60,000 bases of DNA from Owenia fusiformis (GCA_903813345.2 CAIIXF020000006.1:33581524-33641523); one strand, 5' to 3'. Shown: positions 48,163 through 59,556, numbered from the stretch's first letter. Notes: a model not told the origin generated them from the sequence alone. Numbers and translations: made by a program.

Positions 48163-49997
48163 TTTGGTCCATGTGCGATTGATGTCACCAGTCCGTTTTG
48201 GTCCATGTGCGATTTATGTCACTGGTCCTCGTTGGTCCATGTGCGATTGATGCCACTGGTCCTCTTTGATCCATGTGCGATTGATGTCACTGGTCCGTTT
48301 TGGTACATGTGCAATTGATGTCACTTGTCCTTTTTGGTCCATGTGCGATTGAAGTCACTGGTCCTCTTTGGTCCATGCGCGATTGATGTCACTGGTCCTC
48401 TTTTGCTCCATGTGCGATTGATGTCACTGGTCCGTCTTGGTCCATGTGCAATTGATGTCACTGGTCCGTTTTGGTCCATGTGCGATTGATATCACTGGTC
48501 CATTTTGGTCCATGTGCAATTGATGTCACTGGTCCTCGTTGGTCCAATTGCGATTGATGCCATTGGTCCTCTTTGATCCATGTGTGATTGATGTCACTGG
48601 TCCTCTTTGGTCCATGTGCGATTGATGCCACTGGTCCTCTTTGGTCCATGTGCAATTGATGTCACTGGTCCTCTTTGGTCCATGTGCGATTGATGTCACT
48701 GGTCCTCTTTTGCTCTATGTGCAATTGATGTCCCTGGTCCGTTTTGGTCCATGTGCGATCGATGTCACCGGTCCGTTTTGGTCCTTGTGCGATTGATGTC
48801 ACTGGTCCTCGTTGGTCCATGTGCGATTGATACCACTGATCCTCTTTGATCCATGTGCAATTGATGTCACTGGCCCTCTTTGGTCCATGTGCGATTGATG
48901 TCTCTGGTCCTCTTTTGCTCAATGTGTGATTGATGTCACTGGTCCTTTTTGGGCCAAGTGCGATTTATGTAACTGGTCCTCTTTGTTCCATGTGCGATTG
49001 ATGTCATTGGTCCTCTTTTGCTCCATGTGCGATTGATATCACTGGTCCGTTTTGCTCCATGTGCGATTGATGTCACTGGTCCGTTCTGCTCCATGTGCGA
49101 TTGATGTCAATGGTCCGATCCGTTTTGCTCCATGTGTGATTGATGTCACTGGTCCGTTTTGCTCCATGTGCGATTGATGTCACTGGTCCGTTTTGCTCCA
49201 TGTGTAAATGATGTCACTGGTCCGTTTTTCTCCATGTGCGATTGATGTCACTGGTCCTCTTTGGTCCATGTGCGATTGATGTCACTGGTCCTCTTTGGTC
49301 CATGTGTGATTGATGTCACTGGTCCTCTTTTGCTCCATGTGCGATTGATGTCACTGGTCCGTTTTACTCCATGTGCGATTGATGTCACTGGTCCGTTTTG
49401 CTCCATGTGCGATTGATGTCACTGGTCCGTTTTGCTCCATGTGCGATTGATGTCACTGGTCCGTTTTGCTCCATGTGCGATTGATGTCACTGGTCCTTTT
49501 TCGTCCACGTGCGAATGATGTCATTGGTCCTCTTTTGCTCCATGTGCGATTGATATCACTGGTCCGTTTTGCTCCATGTGCGATTGATGTCACTGGTCCG
49601 TTTTGTTCCATGTGCGATTGATGTCACTGGTTCTCTTTGCTCCATGTGCCAATGATGTCACTGGTCCGTTTTTCTCCATGTGCGATTGATGTCACTGGTC
49701 CTCTTTGGTCCATGTGCGATTGATGTCACTGGTCCTCTTTGGTCCATGTGGGATTGATGTCACTGGTCCTCTTTTGCTCCATGTGCGATCGATGTCACTG
49801 GTCCGTTTTGCTCCATGTGCGATTGATGTCACTGGTCCGTTTTGCTCCATGTGCGATTGATGTCACTGGTCCGATCCGTTTTGCTCCATGTGTGATTGAT
49901 GTCACTGGTCCGTTTTGGTCCATGTGCGATTGATGTCATTGGTCCGTTTTGCCCCATGTGCGATTGATGTCACTGGTCCGTTTTGGTCCAATTGCGA
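48163..49997 (+). repeat. 34-bp satellite, ~50 copies
   Basis: Unit: GGTCCATGTGCGATTGATGT then CACT and GGTCCGTTTT, or the variant GGTCCTCTTT; TTTGCTCC and TTTGGTCC subtypes alternate. Some variants recur at long spacing (GGTCCGATCCGTTTTGCTCC near 49106 and 49866), showing block duplications inside the array. The unit is not a multiple of 3 and lacks stops, so long false frames run across it. The array continues at 51135-51226 beyond an inserted transposon. Confidence 0.95.
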
Positions 49998-50002
49998 TTG
50001 AT

Positions 50003-51134
50003 CACACTACCCTACCTCGATCACGCATGCGCGAAATTTTTGGCTTTCAATCAGGTCGCTTTTGAGTATATCGACTGCTTACTCAAAAGGTTAATACGTT
50101 TGGTGCTCGGAGTGAGTCAATATTGCTATTCGCTACACTTCAGTGGTGCAATAGTGAAGTCGATGTTCCAAGTTATATGATAGTTATAGAAAGAATGAAA
50201 ATAATATCGTTTTAAATTTTAAAATATTTGATATGTCATAGTACACGGTACACAGTTTTAAAAGTTGATCAATACAGGGTACAAGGAATGTAAATTGTTC
50301 AATAGTACAGGGAGCGAGAAAGTAAGCTGATTATACAGACATACTATGTCCCGACCTCATGTACATTTACGTTGCAAACAGTGAAAGTAATGCTAAAAAG
50401 GCCGCCTGTTGATGCTTTGGGGTGTCATCAATTATTATTTAATCCAAATAAAGTAAAGATTATTTTGTAGATTTAGACACAGGCTTTCAGGTCGTATGCA
50501 TTTTAGTCATAAAATTAACAAGAACGCTAGAATATACGTGTTACTAGGGTATCAAATTGAAATAAAATAACGAAATTAAATATTAAGACGTTAATGATAA
50601 ATGACTATCCGCTACTCAGAATAATTAAAACTGCCTTAACTACATGTGAAGAATCTTTCTATATAACCCCTTGAATGGTATAATTCACTACCGTCCTCAA
50701 AAAACCGATCATTTAAAATGTTTTGTTCAAATTCACAAAAATACAGTTGAATAACATACTGTAAAACGTATCCACCTATAACACGATGACACGCAGTTTA
50801 AATAATAGTTAACTGTTTTTTTGGTTACATATCAATGTAACATTTTCGAAGGGAAACTTACATGCTCCCTGTACGTTGACTGAAATGTATCGTGTATTGC
50901 ATTCGAGTTTTGCTTCACTGCGCCCACTATTATCTATCTTTGCCTATAGTGTTTTTTTGCCAACAATATTCTACAAACTGCTAGATGAATCAATTCTATG
51001 TCTGGCAGAACACTAGAAATAAATGTAAAATGTATTTTACGTTCAGAAATATGGAATTAAACCCACGTCCTCAATTTGCAACTTAGCTGTACCCGGTTTC
51101 CATTTTAAACGTGGTCACGTGGTAGGGTAGTGTG
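50003..51134. mobile_element. 1132-bp transposon derivative inserted in the satellite
   Basis: Left end CACACTACCCTACC and its exact inverse GGTAGGGTAGTGTG at the right (14 bp), then looser pairing. TTGAT lies on both sides (49998-50002 and 51135-51139), and the satellite consensus GCGATTGATGTC shows the empty site, so the 5-bp duplication is certain. No transposase frame inside. A 5-bp duplication and CAC-starting ends are shared with Transib/RAG-like transposons; 5-bp hAT subgroups are the alternative. Confidence 0.88.
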
Positions 51135-51226
51135 TTGATGTCACTGGTCCGTTTTGCTCCATGTGCGATTGATGTCGCCGGTCCGTTTTGGTCCATGTGG
51201 GATTGATGTCACCGGTCCGTTTTGGT
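51135..51226 (+). repeat. Distal end of the 34-bp satellite
   Basis: Two and a half further units after the inserted element; the last two carry GCCGGTCCG or ACCGGTCCG variants. Confidence 0.88.
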
Positions 51227-51229
51227 CGT

Positions 51230-52120
51230 TAGGTAGGTCGTTGCTAAGTAATGGATGCTGCTCAGATGTTGCTTGTAAGGAATGTGCTTTTGTTTCATGA
51301 CAAGACATATGTGCAGTTCAGTTATATTGTCAAGCCTCCATATGGACAATATTCATGTTATTATGTCCATGGTATGACACTCGTTCTCTTATTGGGCAAG
51401 CGCATATGTGACTTAAAACAAGTACCAAATATTCCATTCTATTCATCTTTCCCTCAGTATATTTCCCGCAGCCCGAAAGGCACCTATATACCATGGGCAT
51501 GCAATAGATGTGCAAATATATACTGAATATATACATATCCAACATCACATCATTCAGTATTTCTATTGTACAATTATGCCATCTTTATATCGATTTAAAA
51601 TTTATCCACCAGCAAATTCACTCATTTGAATCCGAAAACCATGCAGCGATTTAACCTAAAAATAACTATGAATTATTCTGTACTTGCCAATATGAAATTT
51701 ACACCCATATTATCATGAACGACCTTAAATCACCAACTGTGTGTTTGTGCTGAGTCGAGTGTGACCAGATAATTCGGCTATTATGCTATATTTATTACAC
51801 AGCAAGGACTTATTTGTATGCAAACGTGTATGACATTTGTTATATTTGGTATTGACGGCCTACCACATTGTTGTTTCCTGAAGTGAAGTCGAAGAAGGTA
51901 TGTACAAAGCATGATCATTTTTGAAAGGTAGAATTGTATTCGCGATAAGTAAAGCAATGGACCACTCAGAGACGCATGTTTTATATGTCTCTGGACCACT
52001 GTGGGATAACAGTGCAATAGTATATGGAAAATTATATAAAATTATATACTAGAGAGCCAATTTTTAGTATAATTTGGATAGGTTGTATTTTGACTCACTA
52101 ATGCATGGCCTAAAATTAGG
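51230..52120. other. Intergenic, no gene seen
   Basis: The frame at 51251-51526 begins just past the satellite and has no splice context or family resemblance. Confidence 0.35.
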
Positions 52121-52125
52121 CCCAG

Positions 52126-52517
52126 CTGGAAAGTAACATTTTGGTAAAAATTGCTGTACCTGCACATGTTATTTTCTGGTACAAAATTAAGTATGAAGGC
52201 ATGTGTGTATTTCCTTTCTTTTTTCAGGAAAGTATCATTACACTGTCTACTTTTAGTAAACCTGGGAACTGGTTATGTTAGCTTCTGTGTTGTCTGGAAA
52301 CTTCGAAAGAAAATTTGGAAAAGTAGAAAGTGTGAAATATCAGAATTTCCTGGAGTTCCAATTGGCCTCTTATCAGATATCCTAAAAGAAGACAATGTAA
52401 TGATACTTTCCTGAAAAAGCAAGGAAATTGACACATGCCTTCATACTTTATTTTGTACCAGAAAATAAAATGTGCAGGTGTAGCAATTTTTTACCAAAAT
52501 GTTACTTTCCAGCTGTA
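52126..52517. mobile_element. Foldback MITE, ~390 bp, ~120-bp arms
   Basis: CAGCTGGAAAGTAACATTTT then GGTAAAAATTGCT and the following ~80 bases are inverted at the right (TTACCAAAATGTTACTTTCC then AGCTG). The open frame inside (52151-52414) is part of the arms and core. Confidence 0.8.
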
Positions 52518-52599
52518 CCTTAAGGTTCTTCTGTATGTTCAGAAAGAATCTGTCGCTATAACTGTCACTATAACTGTCACTATAAATAAGGTATAAATC

Positions 52600-53390
52600 C
52601 AATGTATGAACATGTGTTAAATTCTTATGAAATAATAAAGGTAATAGTGTTAAGGTCTCGGGGTAGCTCTCAGAAATTTACACCAAACAGGAAATTAAAA
52701 ACCCATGTGGATTTTAGAATTTTTTCAACGAAGATAACAGAGTTCTGCTTCAACCTTCAATCAGTTTTACTACTCCCATATATTATTTACATGACCAGGA
52801 TCACAATGGTCATGGTCAAAATGACCCTTTCCATGCTGAAGTAGCATTTTCAGCCCTCTGATATTGTGACTGAAAAAAGGTAAAAGTTCGCATTTTCGAA
52901 AGGTCACTAATTTTCTCATTTTTATAGATATAGAATATTTATGAACCCTAAACTAATAATCTTGGTATATTTGTGCAATATAGCAGGAAGTTATCAAAAG
53001 GATCCGTCATACTTAGTAGTATATAAAAATGCCCCTAGCTCATTCATAACCATTATGACATATACTAATATGGTATTTAGTGAGGAGTTAATTATGGCAT
53101 AGTGTTCACGTGCATATTAAGTCTTATTGAGGCCATAGTGACCTTATTAGGTAAAGTCAGTGCATATCTGAAAATTAAAGATTCTTGTGTGCAAAATCAC
53201 CATTTACAATTTAGATCATATAAGGAATGACTTAAGGTGCAGTGGCACTGGTGATCCGCTCGATTAAGCTGGTTGAACCGTTTCGGTAACAAAATGTCGG
53301 AACGTCGAAGGTACGATTTTTTCTCGTTACTTCACGCGTTGTAGGCAGAATCCCCACGACATTTTTTCTCACATACGTGTATCAGTATCT
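52600..53390. other. Intergenic, no gene seen
   Basis: No coding or repeat structure recognised. CTGTCACTATAA is iterated briefly near 52560. Confidence 0.4.
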
Positions 53391-53403
53391 TATGTTTAAG
53401 AAC

Positions 53404-53600
53404 ATGTACACGTTTACGAAAAAATAGCTCAGAAGACAACAGAATCGTCGATTTAATTCCTCACTTAAGTTACATACACGGTATGGGTTAAAGGTGCAGA
53501 TCTTAACTGTTTTTCGAAATACCGTTTATGTAACTTACGTGAGGAATTAAATCGACGATTCTGTTGTCTTCTGAACTATTTGTTCGCAAATATGTACATT
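53404..53600. repeat. Inverted repeat, ~80-bp arms
   Basis: GAAGACAACAGAATCGTCGA then TTTAATTCCTCAC (left) is inverted as GTGAGGAATTAAATCGACGA then TTCTGTTGTCTTC (right), extending outward to GTACAC/ATGTAC. A foldback or MITE. Confidence 0.8.
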
Positions 53601-53681
53601 TTCTTAATCTCATGTCTCGTCCAGCCTTTGAAAAGTCACAAAGGAATGTCACAAATTGTCAAAAGGTCATGTTAATATTAA

Positions 53682-54025
53682 AGGGGCAACAAGGCCTGTA
53701 GATAGAAACATTTAAACTTTTTCTGAGCTATCAAGGCAACATATGCTTTACATCTTCTTTGACCTATTTTCTTAAAATGTATGGATAAACTATCAATTTC
53801 AGCATAGGAAGTGTAAATTCAGTTCAGAGCTTCAAAAAAGGGAAATCCACTTTCATATTTTTAAGATCCACAATGTTTTAAGAGGAATACCAGCTAAAAT
53901 AATGTTAATCTAGGGGTTTCTTTGTAGATAATAAAAATAGGTGTAAGTATTGATGAAATATCCAAACTTAAATATATTTTGACATTGGTCCATGATCGTT
54001 GAATGCACTAATAATTGTTGCCCCT
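53682..54025. mobile_element. TTAA-flanked MITE, 344 bp
   Basis: AGGGGCAACAA at the left and its inverse TTGTTGCCCCT at the right, flanked by TTAA (53678-53681 and 54026-54029). TTAA duplications are typical of piggyBac-like and Kolobok-type elements. No coding. Confidence 0.7.
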
Positions 54026-54303
54026 TTAATTGAAGGGCCGCTTTACTATTATGCCTTCATGAACAACAAAGAACACACTACTAGGTCCTATACCATAACA
54101 TGTAGATATCCATATGAAATGTGAAAAGATATTACCAATATTTTATTAATTGTAATTTGAAATCATGAACATTATCATCGTGCGGATCAACTTTAACATT
54201 TTTATTTCAGATGACTTGAGATACCAAATGTTAAAAGCAACGCTTTAAATACCAGCTAAGAAAAACAGTGGCAAAGAACTTGGATAGTTCGATACTCGTT
54301 GTA

Positions 54304-56823
54304 ATGCTAAATAGGAATTTGGAAAAATGGGTGTTCAGGCTCCTGCTCGCGTGTGTCATATTCATGTTGTATACGACCATATGGGACTCTCAAAATGTGG
54401 ATATCGACGATGGTACACAGACCGATAGGAGAGCTTTGGTGGAGCGTGGCGGGGATTTCAACGGTACGTCATAAAACATCGCATATCGTCGTGATAACTT
54501 GGTTAATTCATGTTCGTATTTTCTAAAGGTTTCAGAACTTTGAAGTCAGCGGTTCAACGATCCTTTCCGAGGAAAAACTGTTTTTTCACAAACTTAAGTC
54601 AGCATTATTTTTAAATCTTTTATAACGATAATCTTAAAATGTGTCAGCAGGAGTTTAATCAATTCCATCTCGTCAATTTTTTTAATTTTCTTTGAAAATC
54701 AGCTCTGCGCCAAATGATTTTAGACGCATTGTAATGGTGAAAGGAAGTTTCTATACCTGCTTTGAAAATTATGTTGATATTTCAGATGTAGGTAAAGAGG
54801 ATACGATTGATTTTGACCCTGCGCCAGAAGTGAATAAAGTTGAAGCTATGCACCGTATTACGGGAACGGTTGACTCAATGCACATAAGCCCTGCTCTACA
54901 ACACAAGCTTTTCGCTAAACAAGAGCAAATATTCGCTCTGCCCCGCCCCGATGACGCAACATATAATGTGAATGCGACCAAAAGTGATGCAACACTACTC
55001 GACCGAGAAATTGTTGACTCGAGGCCCGGAGCATGCCAACGACGAAATTACGCAACGGACAAATTTCCAACAGCCACAGTTGTGATACCTTTCTATAACG
55101 AAGTCCTATCGATGTTATTGAGAAGTGTCCATAGTGTATTGAATCGTTCTCCTCCGAACTTATTATCAGGTGTAATTTTAGTGGACGATTACAGTGAGAA
55201 TGGCAACCTTAAAGATCCACTGGATGAATATGTCAAGATGCTTCCTAAGGTTAAGGTACTGAGGAACGAGAAACGGGAGGGATTGATTAGGTCGCGAATC
55301 AGGGGAGCAAAAGAAGCACATGGCGAGGTCATTATATTCTTAGATGCCCACACTGAGTGTAATGTTGGATGGTTGGAACCTCTACTAAATGAGATATACC
55401 ACAATCCTAGAACAGTTCTCCAACCCAGTATAGACGGCATACACCAGTATTCTATCGGATACTCGGGGCAATCCGGACTTGTACCCCGAGCTGGTTTCTC
55501 CTGGGATCTCAGGTAGGATAAATACTTAGGAGACCAGTTTTCATAGTTTCTAAGTGCTTCATTCAATGCATCTTCACTGCCTTCAGAGGCTTATGTTGTA
55601 ATGTCAAGATAGCTTCATCTATGTATTCCCCTCTTCCTTTAGGAGGGATCATTTGCACTGAACAAAATTCTGAACGTTGGTTGATCCATTTTTAAAAAGT
55701 ATATGTTGATTTGAATGTTAAAGAAACGAATTGCATCTAGCTTGTTTTACGTATAGCACTTCTCTGTCACCCAGCTAAATAAAATGTAGATTACGTCATC
55801 CTCAATGACAGACGGTAATAGTTAATACTAGTATTGGTGAATTTATTTGATTATAGATTCGTTTGGATGCCAATGCCGTTTTACGAACACCAGCGGAGGC
55901 GTTCGGAATACCAACCCTGGAGAACACCCGTCGTGGTGGGCTGTGCTATTGCTGTGCAGAAAAAATACTTCTTCGATATCGGTGCATTTGACGAAGGCAT
56001 GGATATTTGGGGCGGTGAAAATGTAGAGATTGGTTTCAGAACTTGGATGTGTGGGGGGCAAGTCTTAAACGTGCCTTGTTCGAGGGTAGGTCATACTTTC
56101 AAGGAGATTAACTATGCCTTCGGTAAGCAGAAACCAGGATGGAAGCTGGAAAAGGCTCGAGTTATCCAAAAGAACGGTATGCGAGTGGCGGAGGTGTGGA
56201 TGGGGGATTTGAAAAAATATTTTTACGCTTCAACTCGAGTGTTTTCTGCTCGACGAGTTTCTTTCACAAAGGATGAATTAAAAAGTGTTGAAAAAAGGAA
56301 AAGGGAAATGGCAAAACTCAATTGCAAAAGTTTTGATTGGTACATTAAAAACATAGTTCCAGAGATGGAAATCCCGCCCGGTGATGCGATCTTTTACGGG
56401 GAGGTACGCAACAGTAAGAGTACCGCATGCTTCACCATCATGCCAGGAAATATTGTCGGGATCACTTACTTTTGCTTCATTCATAGAATCTTACCCGAAA
56501 ATAATTTTTACATTTCAAAAACTGGGAATTTACATCACAAAGACAAATGCATCCGAGTAGACAAATACGATAAACTACTCCACCTAACCACATGCACCGA
56601 GGCTGTCAGGACGACAACTTTTAGTATGGAGCCCCATCAATACCCATGGGGTACTTTGGTTGTTAAACTCAAAGATGGAGACAAGACGCTGAAATATTGC
56701 GTGACTCAAGTAAAGAGTATGTTTGGAGATCATAAAGGAACACAGATAGCTCAAGCATTGGCCTGTAGCACGGACAAGGCATATCAAAAATGGGAGTTCA
56801 CTTATAAGTTCGATCATTTATGA
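54304..56823 (+). CDS. GALNT: Polypeptide N-acetylgalactosaminyltransferase (GT27), three exons
   Basis: Exons 54304-54463, 54786-55512 and 55857-56823 join in phases 1 and 2 (donors GTACGT and GTAGGA; acceptors GATATTTCAG and GATTATAG) to 617 residues, the usual family length. It transfers GalNAc from UDP-GalNAc to Ser/Thr in the Golgi, the first step of mucin-type O-glycosylation. Residues 7-26 are the signal anchor. The catalytic domain has VVIPFYNE (152-159), VDDYS (186-190), the metal-binding DAH (240-242) in FLDAHTECNVGWLEPLL, WGGENVE (347-353) and the metal His in CSRVGH (375). From ~470 a ricin-type lectin domain follows, with QKWEF near the end. Its CLD-type motifs are degenerate (KCIRV, YCVTQ), so sugar binding by the lectin half may be weakened. 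The ATG at 54304 precedes the anchor; an earlier in-frame GTG is not a likely start. A later acceptor (after 54785) was preferred over one at 54702 because only it keeps phase. AATAAA lies at 57304. Confidence 0.92.
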
Positions 56824-57088
56824 CAATGTACACATGTGCGATAAGAACGTTTCCAAACTGGAAAATGTCCTCACCCCTTTGCACGCGGAATCTGGTCGTG
56901 TATAAATAGTTGTATCTTGCCTGTATCAGGCATCGTAACAGTTGGTAAAATGGAAGTTATAATAACTTTTGTACTAATCAAAATGAAAATGCCATAAGTC
57001 TTGTCTTAAAAAACTAGTTGGATTTGCTATTGTTGTATTGTTTGAGATCTGTTTCTGCGAAGAAGGCATGGTTCATCACCGTGGTGAT

Positions 57089-57146
57089 ACCATACCATAC
57101 CGCACCACACCATACCACAGCACACCACACCATACCACACCACACC
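57089..57146 (+). repeat. (ACCAY)n simple repeat
   Basis: Iterated CATAC, CACAC and ACCAC steps over ~58 bp in the probable 3' UTR of the GalNAc-transferase. Confidence 0.85.
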
Positions 57147-57309
57147 TGGATACTACTAATCGAAATATCCACAATCTAGAGATGAAGTGGGCGAGTCTTA
57201 CCAAATTGTGTCACACTATAAATGTGACAAGAACAATCTATTTATGTAATTTTATAACTTCAAACTAAATGTTTATTTGTATAACTGATCAATCAGAGGT
57301 TTTAATAAA

Positions 57310-58480
57310 GAAACATAATAAGCCAGTCTTGGTCTGTGTTTTTGAATTCAGTTTTTGAATAAAATTGATTAAGTTGGATTTAAAATTGAAGTATCAATGT
57401 GAACGTTTGGTTTTATTGAAGCAATGTCGAATGTTGTTCACGTACTTACTATCTATATCGGTTTCTTGTACCTGATACACTTGATAAACTTGTTAATCCA
57501 GCGTTTTTTGAAAAGCAAGTTATTTTTAGAATATTTGGGTACAATTGTTCAAATTAAGCACTTGCATCCTGCTTGCAGCGAGAAGACGGACCGGTTCGGG
57601 GCAATCTGCTTGCAGCGAGAAGACGGACCGGTTCGGGGCAATAGCTGATGAAATTCTTTGTCACAAAGTTTGGCATTTTTTATAAAATCAAACGCGCGTC
57701 ATTGAAACTCACAAGATGTAAATAGCATGTCATTTACATCATACCTTGATGGGGAAAAATAGATCTTATATGTTAGAAGTACTAAATAAAAGTTATCGTG
57801 AAAATGAGACAGTCGTTCTCGAGAGAAAAGAGCATAAATGCGCATTTAGAGAGTTTTGGTCCGTTTAAAAATCTGTTAAAAATTGGGGTACTTAAAAGCA
57901 TCGGGAGGCATCATATATTTCAAATTAGACACGAGGAAGTCAATATTGAGCAAGTTATGGCTATTTTAAATTCAAATAAAACCCTTAACCCGTACCGGTC
58001 CAGCTTTTGACCCGTACCGGTCAATTTTCGTTAGCTGCGTATACCAAGGGTGTATTTATAAGTCGAAGTTCAGTCAAACGTCTCTGTCAAGAAACCTCGG
58101 CCTTCCATTTAAATAACACAAGATACGAAAGATTTTTTTTAAATGGCGTACTAATATGTTAGTTAACCAAACAACCGTTATTGTATTTTTTTGCAAAATT
58201 GTAAGGGTTCCTTTAAAAGAGTTGATATAATTATTTAGCACGGAACACTTGGCTAACACAAAGCCAATAGACTGAACAAGCAAAATGAAAATTGACTCTA
58301 GAATTGTGCATTCCGTATATATAGAAGAAATGACGTTCAACGTTCCCATTTTAGCAGTAGAGTCGACTGTCGCACATCAGACTACATCTCTATTACGTTC
58401 AAAATTAATACATTGGATTTAAAAGTCATTAAAAATAGAAACATTTTTGAAGTGGATTATCACCGATAATCTTTGAACGC
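57310..58480. other. Intergenic between GALNT and peptide gene
   Basis: No gene seen. It holds the 37-bp duplication at 57569-57642 and a short CCCGTACCGGTC pair near 57990 and 58011. The 3' part should contain the upstream control region of the gene at 58609. Confidence 0.4.
57569..57642 (+). repeat. Exact 37-bp tandem duplication, GC-rich
   Basis: The unit CTGCTTGCAGCGAGAAGACG then GACCGGTTCGGGGCAAT occurs twice without change. It is far more GC-rich than its AT-rich surroundings. Confidence 0.9.
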
Positions 58481-58485
58481 GCGCA

Positions 58486-58491
58486 TATAAG
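58486..58491 (+). promoter_or_regulatory. TATA box of the secreted-peptide gene
   Basis: TATAAG in GCGCGCATATAAGAG lies 123 bp before the ATG at 58609, leaving an expected ~90-base 5' UTR that is A/C-rich and free of ATG codons. Tightly regulated tissue-specific genes often have such promoters. Confidence 0.55.
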
Positions 58492-58608
58492 AGATCAGAG
58501 GACAGAAAATTAAACAATCAAGCAAATACAACCAAACAACAAACAACAGGACCGAGAAACGACAAACAAGCAACATATTCCGACTACCCTAACTTAAGGA
58601 GAAACGGA

Positions 58609-59556
58609 ATGTGGTTTTTAATAGCATACGTGTGGGTCTCAATGATGATTCAACTACAGTCTCCAGGAGTGAGTGCTTATCACCGATGGGGCCAGCCTCA
58701 GCTTTATTCTAATGAAGACGGTGTTGACGCTCAGACTAAACTATGTAATCTCTTATGCAGGTAGGTCCCACTCTAACGCCCATCTCTCCATATAGCCATC
58801 TAGCTGCCCGCTTTTCTTACTTTCACATATTTCAGCAATATTTTATCAAGTTCAACATGACTTTTAACATGTCATCACTTGGAAGATTATCGTATATGGT
58901 AACAAAAGCAATGAAACAGTTTGTTACAGAAGCCGGACGCTGAACGTTCGTCATAAATAAACTGTGGCTAGCCAATTCTTGGTGGTGATATAAAAAACAA
59001 ATATAACACTAGACCGAGATCTAGTAATCACATGGGTGAAAATATATTTCATGTCTCCGTAGTAATTGAGCAGTGGCAAATTAACGGGTCTTTATTTTCT
59101 TACTGGCTTCTGGAATCTCAATTTCAAGAATTTACAAATCAATGAATACTCATACAGGTAAATTGTCTGATAAGCAGGATTTTCTTTACAGATACAACCG
59201 TTTACTAAGCACTTTAATTTCTTTGAAAAAATGCAACATGAGAGAGAAAAATTCAAGAATTCCAAGGTTCGCCGAAGACTGAAGTTATCGAATGAGGAGG
59301 CAAGGCCGCCAAAGCTACATTGATGTAGAACTTTCTCATAAAATAATATGAATTGCTTAGTAAATTCATCGTTTGATAGAGGTTTTACTGCCTCTGTCCC
59401 AAAGATTGAAGAAAGGAATCAAATCTCGCTCATTGAAATTAATTGACGTTTACTTTTCAGGAACGCTGGAATGTGTCCCCAGTTTTGCCCCTTCCCAACT
59501 GACCAAAGCTATGGATATGGCAAGAGATCTGCTGCCAATTCATTGGATGAACTCAG
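58609..59556 (+). CDS. Secreted cysteine-containing prohormone-like protein, 3' end missing
   Basis: Exon 1 (58609-58760) starts at the first ATG after a TATA promoter and encodes a signal peptide MWFLIAYVWVSMMIQLQ ending near residue 23 (SPGVSA, then YHRWGQPQLY). Its donor is GTAGGT in phase 2. Exon 2 (59461-59556; acceptor TACTTTTCAG; phase 2 at both ends) continues in frame. The joined product has Cys46, 50, 56 and 60 (C-x3-C-x5-C-x3-C), then SYGYGKR (67-73), a classic amidation plus dibasic cleavage site, then SAANSLDEL and a further donor GTATTT. This layout is that of a neuropeptide or peptide-hormone precursor. The rest lies past the window. An alternative acceptor at 59191 would instead add about 30 residues ending in a stop. 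I do not recognise the family. Confidence 0.6.
58900..58992 (+). repeat. Remnant of the GGTGGTGACATA-ended element
   Basis: GTTTGTTACAGAAGCCGGAC and, 37 bp on, TTCTTGGTGGTGATATAA resemble the 3' terminal region of the elements at 33422 and 37167 (GTTACAGACGCCGGACGCC, then TTTTGGTGGTGACATAA). It is a short decayed end inside intron 1 of the peptide gene. Confidence 0.55.

Noticed and set aside
48458-49933. Open frames on both strands across 48.4-49.9 kb
   Set aside because: Products of the 34-bp satellite, whose length rotates the frame; no start, splice or family signal.
51251-51526. 91-codon frame after the satellite
   Set aside because: No family resemblance, promoter or splice context.
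52151-52414. 87-codon frame with hydrophobic start
   Set aside because: Lies wholly within a foldback MITE and starts in its inverted arm.
54703-54785. Upstream extension of GALNT exon 2 from the acceptor at 54702
   Set aside because: Joining exon 1 (phase 1) there shifts the frame; only the acceptor at 54785 keeps the reading frame.
59192-59284. Alternative exon 2 of the peptide gene ending in a stop
   Set aside because: The acceptor is good and phase fits, but it adds a Lys/Arg-rich tail without the Cys pattern or processing site found in the 59461 exon; kept only as an alternative.
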